11,835 nt of DNA. Source: an uncultured Bacteroidota bacterium. Lineage in GTDB: Bacteria > Bacteroidota > Bacteroidia > Chitinophagales > Saprospiraceae. The notes beneath the pieces were generated by a model. The model was not told where the DNA came from, ran no database searches, and saw only the letters and a list, made by a program, of their open reading frames with translations. The stretch is from contig CALEIL010000094.1 of assembly GCA_937876435.1 (NCBI GenBank), positions 1 to 11,835 on the forward strand. Reading direction: 5' to 3'. The position numbers and the translations under genes were made by a program. This document shows, one piece after another, positions 6,814 through 11,835 of this stretch (the first letter of the stretch is position 1; every line of letters begins with the position of its first letter).

Positions 6814-7599
6814 ATGGATTTAGATCTCAGAGATAAGGTGTTTATTGTGACCGGTGGGTCCAAGGGAATAGGAGGTGCTATCACTGAGGTTCTGGTCAAT
6901 GAAGGTGCCAGGGTCGTCATAGCGGGGCGAAAGCAGCAGGACGGAGATCAGAAGGTGAAGGAATTGGCTGACCTTCCGGGAACGGTGGAATTTTTCCAGA
7001 TCGAACTTCGCGATGAGGCCAGAAGAGAAGAATTGGTGCGTCATGTATGGAACACCTATGGAAAGATCGATGGGCTGGTCAACAATGCGGGGGTCAATGA
7101 CAGCGTTAGCCTGAGGGAGGGTAGCGTGGCTGATTTTCTGGAAAGTTATCAGAAAAATGTGGTTCATGTTTTTTCCCTCGTTCAAAAGACATTGCCGGCA
7201 TTGATAGCATCCAAAGGGAATGTGGTCAATATTGGATCCAAGGTAGCGGATACAGGACAGGGGAACACATCCGGCTACGCTGCTTCAAAAGGGGCGATTA
7301 ATGCCCTGACCCGGGAGTGGGCCGTGGATCTGGCTAAGCATAGTATCCGGGTCAATTGTGTGATCCCGGCAGAAGTGTGGACTCCGCTGTATGACAGGTG
7401 GATTAACAGTCTTCCCAATCCAGAGGAGAGAAAAAATGAGATAATTTCGCGAATCCCATTCGAGAAGAGATTTACCACAGAACAAGAAATAGCCAATATG
7501 ACCGTATTTTTGCTCTCCAACAAAGTTTCAGGGCATACAACTGGTCAGATAATATACGTCGATGGAGGATATACCCATCTTGACCGCGCGTATCAATAA
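6814..7599 (+). CDS. SDR-family L-fucose dehydrogenase (6-deoxy-hexose 1-dehydrogenase)
   Basis: A 261-residue classical short-chain dehydrogenase/reductase. The nucleotide-binding motif TGGSKGIG is at 13-20, NNAG at 90-93, and the catalytic Ser142, Tyr155 and Lys159 lie in NIGSK and YAASKG. The C-terminus GHTTGQIIYVDGGYTHLDRA is, from memory, characteristic of the fucose dehydrogenase subgroup related to C. jejuni Cj0485 and human HSD17B14. Predicted reaction: oxidation of L-fucose at C1 to L-fuconolactone. An Arg-Lys pair (39-40) follows the second beta strand, a position where basic residues usually favour NADP+, unlike the second SDR of this operon. The gene follows the lactonase after 42 nt, with no Shine-Dalgarno site. 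L-galactose, L-rhamnose or D-arabinose could also be substrates, since enzymes of this type are often broad. Confidence 0.85.
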   Translation: MDLDLRDKVFIVTGGSKGIGGAITEVLVNEGARVVIAGRKQQDGDQKVKELADLPGTVEFFQIELRDEARREELVRHVWNTYGKIDGLVNNAGVNDSVSLREGSVADFLESYQKNVVHVFSLVQKTLPALIASKGNVVNIGSKVADTGQGNTSGYAASKGAINALTREWAVDLAKHSIRVNCVIPAEVWTPLYDRWINSLPNPEERKNEIISRIPFEKRFTTEQEIANMTVFLLSNKVSGHTTGQIIYVDGGYTHLDRAYQ

Positions 7600-7674
7600 A
7601 AAAAATCATACCTTTTATATAACATTGTAATATTACATCATACCGGCAAATTTAAAATACCAAAAAATGACAAA
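7600..7674. promoter_or_regulatory. 75-nt AT-rich intra-operon spacer with a 12-bp palindrome
   Basis: This is the largest gap inside the operon. It contains the perfect palindrome TGTAATATTACA (7626-7637) about 38 nt before the dehydratase start. TAACATTG (7620-7627), five of six matches to TAnnTTTG, overlaps its left edge. Together these could be an internal promoter with an operator. Short palindromes are more likely in AT-rich DNA, so the call is tentative. Confidence 0.3.
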
Positions 7675-9303
7675 GTGAAAATTAAAGAAAAAAGCAAGGT
7701 GCTCCAGATTCATCCCCGGGATAATGTTTTGGTCGCTTTGGAAAAATTACCAGCCGGTATGACTATTCTGCACAACGGTACTGGAGTGATCCTTAAAAAC
7801 AATATACCTCCTAAACATAAGTTTTCTCTTCAGGAACTCAATCCCGGAGATGAAGTTATCATGTATGGGGTATTGGTCGGAAAGGCGATTGAAAAAGTCG
7901 AGGAAGGTGGTTTGCTGACTACCTCCAATCTCACACATGCCAGCAACGATAATTATAAACGCACCGTAGAGACAGTGACCTGGAATGAACCCGACGTGAG
8001 TGCGTTGAAGGGCCTTACTTTTCAGGGTTATCACCGGTCCAATGGCCAGGTGGGAACCCGGAATTACTGGTTGTTCATACCCATGGTCTTTTGCGAAAAC
8101 AATAACCTGAAGATGATCAGGGAAGCTCTCTTGTCGGAACTGGGTTATGCCAACGAAAACGATTACAAGAGTTATGTCCGGGAACTCATCCACAGCGGTT
8201 CCGTCAATGGCAGTCATGGTTCAAAGAATTCTCAGGTTTTTGAAAACATTGATGGCATAAAATTTTTGACCCACGAGGGTGGTTGTGGCGGTACCCGGGA
8301 AGATAGCGTCGTTTTGGGGAAATTGCTGGCAGGATATGCCAATAATCCCAACGTGGCTGGTGTGACTATTCTGAGTCTGGGATGTCAACACCTTCAATTG
8401 AAATTGTTTACCGAACTCCTTCGCGAAACTAATCCTGATTTTGATAAACCGATTCTGGCGTTTGAACAACAATCCTTTCATTCGGTAGACGATCTGATCA
8501 AAAAAACGATCAGAAAGACCATCGAAGCGCTTAGGGAAGCCAATAAAATCGAACGGAAACCGGCACCTTTGTCCAGGTTGGTCGTGGGAGTAGAATGCGG
8601 AGGCAGCGATGGATTTTCAGGTATTTCAGCCAATCCGACCGTCGGTCGCGTGGCCGATTACCTGGCTGTGAAGGGAGGAAGGGTTATTCTGTCCGAATTC
8701 CCCGAACTTTTTGGAGCCGAACAGGACCTCGTGAACAGAATGGTCACGGATGATCTGGCGGACAAGTTTACATTTCTCATGAAATCCTACAACCAAAAGG
8801 CCGAAGCCGTAGGGAGTGGTTTTGATATGAATCCATCCCCGGGGAATATCCGGGACGGATTGATCACCGACGCGATCAAATCTCTGGGAGCCGCTCAAAA
8901 AGGAGGCAGGTCACCCATCAGAGACATTCTGGATTATACCGAACAAGTCAAGGAGGATGGTCTGACCCTGTTGTGTTCTCCGGGGAATGATGTGGAATCC
9001 ACCACAGCTCTCGTGGGGAGTGGAGCAAATTTGTTGTTGTTTACGACAGGTCTGGGAACTCCGACGGGCAATCCCGTGTCGCCTACGATTAAGATCTCAT
9101 CCAATACCCGTCTGGCTGAAAGCATGCCCGATATCATCGATTACAACTCTGGACATATCATCGACGGAACCGCTTCGTTGGAGGATGCGGCGATGGAGCT
9201 GATGCAGACCATTATCAAAGTGGCGAGTGGAGAAATCAGAACGAAGGCAGAAATGTTGAATCAGGACGATTTCATACCCTGGAAAAGAGGGGTGAGTTTG
9301 TAA
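7675..9303 (+). CDS. UxaA-family acid-sugar dehydratase, predicted L-fuconate dehydratase
   Basis: A 542-residue member of the altronate/galactarate dehydratase family. An N-terminal SAF-type domain (about 1-90, beginning VLQIHPRDNVLVALEKLPAG) precedes the catalytic domain with GYHRSNGQVGTRNYW (118-132), HEGGCGGTRE (200-209), LGCQH (235-239), GVECGGSDGFSGISANP (305-321), PGND (436-439) and TTGLGTPTGNPVSP (457-470). The cysteine and histidine motifs usual for metal binding are retained. E. coli UxaA acts on D-altronate, but no hexuronate genes are near. In this operon the missing step between lactonase and 2-keto-3-deoxy acid dehydrogenase is dehydration of L-fuconate to 2-keto-3-deoxy-L-fuconate. 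The C. jejuni fucose locus has the same family, split in two genes, and Xanthomonas uses an unrelated enolase-superfamily enzyme. The start is a GTG: the frame stays open upstream without an ATG, and an overlapping ATG at 7667 is out of frame and stops after three codons. Confidence 0.87.
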   Translation: MKIKEKSKVLQIHPRDNVLVALEKLPAGMTILHNGTGVILKNNIPPKHKFSLQELNPGDEVIMYGVLVGKAIEKVEEGGLLTTSNLTHASNDNYKRTVETVTWNEPDVSALKGLTFQGYHRSNGQVGTRNYWLFIPMVFCENNNLKMIREALLSELGYANENDYKSYVRELIHSGSVNGSHGSKNSQVFENIDGIKFLTHEGGCGGTREDSVVLGKLLAGYANNPNVAGVTILSLGCQHLQLKLFTELLRETNPDFDKPILAFEQQSFHSVDDLIKKTIRKTIEALREANKIERKPAPLSRLVVGVECGGSDGFSGISANPTVGRVADYLAVKGGRVILSEFPELFGAEQDLVNRMVTDDLADKFTFLMKSYNQKAEAVGSGFDMNPSPGNIRDGLITDAIKSLGAAQKGGRSPIRDILDYTEQVKEDGLTLLCSPGNDVESTTALVGSGANLLLFTTGLGTPTGNPVSPTIKISSNTRLAESMPDIIDYNSGHIIDGTASLEDAAMELMQTIIKVASGEIRTKAEMLNQDDFIPWKRGVSL

Positions 9304-9320
9304 GAAAAATTGAAAAATTA

Positions 9321-10085
9321 ATGGATTACACAAACAAGACGATAGTGATTTCGGGAGGTGGTAGTGGCATAGGATGGGCCATCAGCCAAACCTTCGCTCT
9401 TGCGGGCGGACGTGTGTACGTGCTGGAGGTCAATGATGAAACGGCGACCCAGGTGATAAAGGAAGCTGATCTGGAATCCCGGATATCCTGTCTCCGATGC
9501 GATGTATCGAATCAGGAGAATGTGCGTCAATGCGTCTCTGCCATCGTAGAGGAGTCAGGCCGGATTGATGTCCTGATCAACAACGCCGGGATAGCTCATA
9601 TCGGTACCGCCATTTCGACCACCGAAGAGGATATGGACCGCATCTATCGGGTCAATATCCGCGGGGTTTACAATTGTCTGCATTGTGTATTGCCATATAT
9701 GGTAGAGCAAAAAGGAGGTACCATCCTCAATATGGCCTCGATCGCTGCTACGCTCGGTATACCTGATCGATTTGCCTATAGCGCCAGTAAAGGGGCCGTG
9801 TTGACCATGACCTATCAGGTGGCAAAGGATTATATCAAAGACGGGATCAGGTGCAATTCGATATCCCCTGCCCGGGTTCACACCCCGTTCGTGGATGGAT
9901 ATATCAGGAACAATTACCCGGGTCGTGAAGCAGAGATGTTTGAGACATTATCAAGAACCCAACCCATCGGCCGGATGGCGCTTCCCCAGGAGGTCGCTGA
10001 TCTGGCCCTTTTTATCTGTAGTGATCAGGCCGGTTTTATCACCGCCACGGATTATCCTATCGATGGTGGCTTTATAAGGTTGTGA
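9321..10085 (+). CDS. SDR-family 2-keto-3-deoxy-L-fuconate 4-dehydrogenase
   Basis: A 254-residue classical SDR. SGGGSGIG (11-18) is the glycine-rich motif with Ser in place of the usual Thr. Asp61 in RCDVS binds adenine, NNAG is at 87-90, Asn112 is in VNIRG, and the catalytic Ser140, Tyr153 and Lys157 lie in NMAS and YSASKG. The C-terminal motifs NSISPARVHTPFVDGY (179-194) and PIDGGFIRL agree with the 2-keto-3-deoxy-L-fuconate dehydrogenase subgroup as I recall it. Glu36 at the end of the second strand favours NAD+. Predicted reaction: oxidation at C4 giving 2,4-diketo-3-deoxy-L-fuconate, the substrate of the FAH hydrolase encoded by the first gene of the operon. It starts 17 nt after the dehydratase and is the last operon gene, with a terminator 72 nt beyond its stop. 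The rhamnonate counterpart is the main alternative. Confidence 0.87.
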   Translation: MDYTNKTIVISGGGSGIGWAISQTFALAGGRVYVLEVNDETATQVIKEADLESRISCLRCDVSNQENVRQCVSAIVEESGRIDVLINNAGIAHIGTAISTTEEDMDRIYRVNIRGVYNCLHCVLPYMVEQKGGTILNMASIAATLGIPDRFAYSASKGAVLTMTYQVAKDYIKDGIRCNSISPARVHTPFVDGYIRNNYPGREAEMFETLSRTQPIGRMALPQEVADLALFICSDQAGFITATDYPIDGGFIRL

Positions 10086-10120
10086 TTTCGGAATCCGAAG
10101 CCGGGGTACCCAAAAAACTT

Positions 10121-10152
10121 ATTTTCCGTTTTTCGAAAAAATTGTATATTTA
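10121..10152 (+). promoter_or_regulatory. candidate Bacteroidota promoter for the secreted protein gene
   Basis: TATATTTA (10145-10152) matches five of six defined bases of the -7 element TAnnTTTG. The T-rich TTTTCC (10122-10127), about 18 nt upstream, could stand in for the -33 TTTG. A perfect AT palindrome TTTTTCGAAAAA (10129-10140) lies between them. Transcription would start near 10158, directly at the terminator-like hairpin, which is either regulatory or argues against the promoter. Confidence 0.35.
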
Positions 10153-10157
10153 GAAAC

Positions 10158-10189
10158 GGTGAGTTGGCGGTACCAACCCCACCTTTTTT
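10158..10189 (+). terminator. Rho-independent terminator after the fucose-type operon
   Basis: GGTG (10158-10161) and GTTGG (10163-10167) pair with CCAAC (10173-10177) and CACC (10180-10183). This makes a 9-pair stem with a small internal loop and a five-base loop CGGTA, followed directly by six Ts (10184-10189). This is the classic intrinsic terminator layout on the plus strand. It lies 72 nt after the last operon stop and 27 nt before the next start codon. Confidence 0.7.
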
Positions 10190-10216
10190 CATGGTTGGAA
10201 TTCACAATGGATCAGG

Positions 10217-11806
10217 ATGCCGGCTATTGTTGCATATATTATTTTGTTCATGGGGGCGGTCCATGTGACCGGGTATTCTTCGTTTGGCCAAAATCCAATA
10301 GAAATATGTGATAATGCGATCGATGACGACGGAGATGGTCTGACCGATCTCAATGATCCGGATTGTGAGTGCCAGGTCGCGGAACCTCCTTCCCATATCC
10401 CCAACCCTTCCTTTGAGGAGATCGACTGTTGTCCTTCCGGGAATTCTCAGCTCAATTGTGCGGTGACCTGGATCCAGGCTTCGGAGGCGACCACCGATTA
10501 CTACAACCGTTGCGGTTATTTTGAGCGGAATGGATTTCCGCTGCCGCTTCCCATCCCCGATGGAAATGCTTATATAGGATTCAGGAACGGTCGTTTTTCC
10601 AATCAAAACCCCAATCCCAATTGGAAAGAATACACAGGAGCCTGTCTCAATGCTCCACTGGAAGCTGGTACGGAATATACCTTCCAATTTTATATCGGCT
10701 TTGTCAATGCTGAAATTTCTCCTGGTATGCAGGTCGTCATGTACGGAACGACCGATTGCGATAATCTGCCATTCGGCGTAGGGGACCGGGAATTTGGGTG
10801 TCCTACCAATGGTCCAGGTTGGCAGGTGCTGGGAAGCGTTCACGTGAGCGGCAACCGGGAATGGAAACAATATGAGATAACGACGATACCACGCGATGAC
10901 ATCGTAGCTATTGCAATAGGCCCGGATTGTATCGAACTCGACCTGCCTGTCAATCCGTATTACTTTCTCGATAAACTGATTCTCGCTGATTCAGAGCTTT
11001 TTGGGCCGACGATCGAGGAAATTGGCAATCCCTGCAGCCGGGAATTCAGCATCAAAAGTTCCGAGCGACGAAACGCGACATATCAGTGGTATAGGGAAGG
11101 AGTCGCATTGATCGGTGAGACGAGCCGTGAATTGACCATTGATCTCCTCGAAGGGAACTATCAGGTGCTCGTGACGACTCCCACTTCCTGCATCCTATCC
11201 GAACCTTACGAGTATATTATTCCCGTTTTTGAAACAGAAAGCCGGATTACGGTATGCCCGGATGACGTCTACGCGTTTGGAAGTCGTGTTCTCAACCGAT
11301 CAGGGAATTATACCCACACCTTTCAAAGCAGAGACGGCTGTGACAGTATCGTACAACTGGATTTGCATATACTGGCCGATCGGGTAGATACGGCCGAAGA
11401 CTATTTTTTTCGCGGCGATACCTATAGGATCGGACCTTATTCCTTCAGATCACCGGTTTCCACCCAGTTGACGCTCAGGTCGGCCCTGGACTGCGACAGT
11501 CTGGTCCATTTGAATCTGTATGAATACGACCTTTTTGTGCCCAATGCCTTTACGCCCAATGGAGATGGGGTCAATGATGTTTTTACGGTATTCAAAAGGG
11601 ATGAACTGATCCAGCTCCAATCCATCCGCATATTTGATCGCTGGGGTAACAGGGTGTTTGAGAATCAAAAGGGCCAATCCTTTGAATGGAACGGAACCAA
11701 CCGCGGCCGGGAAATGGATCATGGGATATATGCCTATCTGCTGGATATTCTGCTCCACAACGGGCAGACCAAAACCTTATCGGGTGAAGTGCTGTTGATG
11801 AGATGA
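10217..11806 (+). CDS. secreted multidomain protein with gliding-motility/type IX secretion C-terminal domain
   Basis: A 529-residue exported protein. Residues 1-24 form a signal peptide (hydrophobic core IVAYIILFMGAVHV, probable cleavage near SSFG-Q). Next comes an acidic, cysteine-bounded motif CDNAIDDDGDGLTDLNDPDC (31-50) resembling a calcium-binding loop. A cysteine-rich, aromatic-rich domain (about 55-260, from PNPSFEEIDCC to PYYFLDKLIL) resembles carbohydrate-binding beta-sandwich modules in shape only. An Ig-like segment (about 270-335) has TYQWYREG. Two related repeats contain GCDSIVQLDLHI and DCDSLVHLNLYE. Residues 438-529 are the CHU_C-type sorting domain: DLFVPNAFTPNGDGVNDVF, IFDRWGNRVFE, FEWNGT, GIYAYLL. 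Export through the type IX system and a surface or extracellular location are predicted. The ligand is unknown. The ATG is preceded by a weak CAGG and opens straight into the signal peptide. The gene follows the operon terminator, so it is probably its own unit. Confidence 0.88.
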   Translation: MPAIVAYIILFMGAVHVTGYSSFGQNPIEICDNAIDDDGDGLTDLNDPDCECQVAEPPSHIPNPSFEEIDCCPSGNSQLNCAVTWIQASEATTDYYNRCGYFERNGFPLPLPIPDGNAYIGFRNGRFSNQNPNPNWKEYTGACLNAPLEAGTEYTFQFYIGFVNAEISPGMQVVMYGTTDCDNLPFGVGDREFGCPTNGPGWQVLGSVHVSGNREWKQYEITTIPRDDIVAIAIGPDCIELDLPVNPYYFLDKLILADSELFGPTIEEIGNPCSREFSIKSSERRNATYQWYREGVALIGETSRELTIDLLEGNYQVLVTTPTSCILSEPYEYIIPVFETESRITVCPDDVYAFGSRVLNRSGNYTHTFQSRDGCDSIVQLDLHILADRVDTAEDYFFRGDTYRIGPYSFRSPVSTQLTLRSALDCDSLVHLNLYEYDLFVPNAFTPNGDGVNDVFTVFKRDELIQLQSIRIFDRWGNRVFENQKGQSFEWNGTNRGREMDHGIYAYLLDILLHNGQTKTLSGEVLLMR

Positions 11807-11835
11807 AAGCCGGGGGTGGAGGGTGTTTCCGAAAT

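Noticed and set aside
7647..7674. A perfect TAnnTTTG (TAAATTTG) on the minus strand at 7654-7647, with TTTG 16 nt upstream
   Set aside because: It points antisense into the first SDR gene and the spacing is short. In AT-rich spacer DNA a chance match is likely.
9121..9134. A 14-nt exact match, AGCATGCCCGATAT, also present at 21-34 in dnaE
   Set aside because: Both copies encode SMPDI in unrelated conserved proteins. There is no flanking similarity, so it is coincidence and not a repeat element.
10087..10099. Inverted repeat TTCGGA-A-TCCGAA directly after the last operon stop codon
   Set aside because: The single central base leaves only a four-pair stem in RNA, and no T-run follows. The better terminator is at 10158-10189.
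1..11835. tRNA, rRNA, CRISPR array, insertion sequence, phage or toxin-antitoxin genes
   Set aside because: I looked on both strands and saw no clover-leaf genes, spaced direct repeats, transposase motifs or terminal inverted repeats. The window looks like stable chromosomal genes.

Overview
The window looks like chromosomal DNA from a Bacteroidota bacterium, most likely a Saprospiraceae-type lineage. The evidence is a secreted protein at the right end with a gliding-motility/type IX secretion C-terminal domain and the acidic calcium-site-like motif CDNAIDDDGDGLTDLNDPDC. In addition, nearly all genes have A-rich upstream sequence without a Shine-Dalgarno site, and no sigma70-type -35/-10 promoters are evident.

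Left part (1-4711): the 3' two thirds of dnaE (replicative DNA polymerase III alpha), cut by the window edge, is followed after 7 nt by a membrane-anchored thioredoxin-fold protein. A cutC gene converges on this pair. Divergent from cutC is a small lipoprotein gene of unknown function. Then comes a 381-nt stretch without a confident gene. It holds two hairpins, a plausible small minus-strand ORF and the leader of the next operon.

Central part (4712-10085): six tightly packed plus-strand genes form what looks like a complete oxidative, non-phosphorylating pathway for a 6-deoxy-hexose, best read as L-fucose. Following the chemistry, the order is: RhaM-type mutarotase, SDR sugar dehydrogenase, amidohydrolase-family lactonase, UxaA-family acid-sugar dehydratase, SDR 2-keto-3-deoxy acid dehydrogenase, and FAH-family 2,4-diketo acid hydrolase. 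The predicted end products are pyruvate and L-lactate. The set mixes the UxaA-type dehydratase and RhaM-like mutarotase seen in the Campylobacter jejuni fucose locus with the dehydrogenase-plus-hydrolase lower branch known from Xanthomonas and Herbaspirillum. No transporter, sugar kinase, aldolase, regulator or glycoside hydrolase is present. L-rhamnose or L-galactose cannot be excluded as substrate from sequence alone.

Right part (10086-11835): a 131-nt spacer holds a good intrinsic terminator, a Bacteroidota-like promoter candidate and a third segment that could pair alternatively with the terminator stem. It is followed by a 529-residue secreted, multidomain, type IX-exported protein of unknown binding specificity.

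I see no clearly new biological system. The most interesting items are the mixed fucose pathway, the possible attenuator-like spacer before the secreted protein, and the small minus-strand ORF with its neighbouring hairpins.
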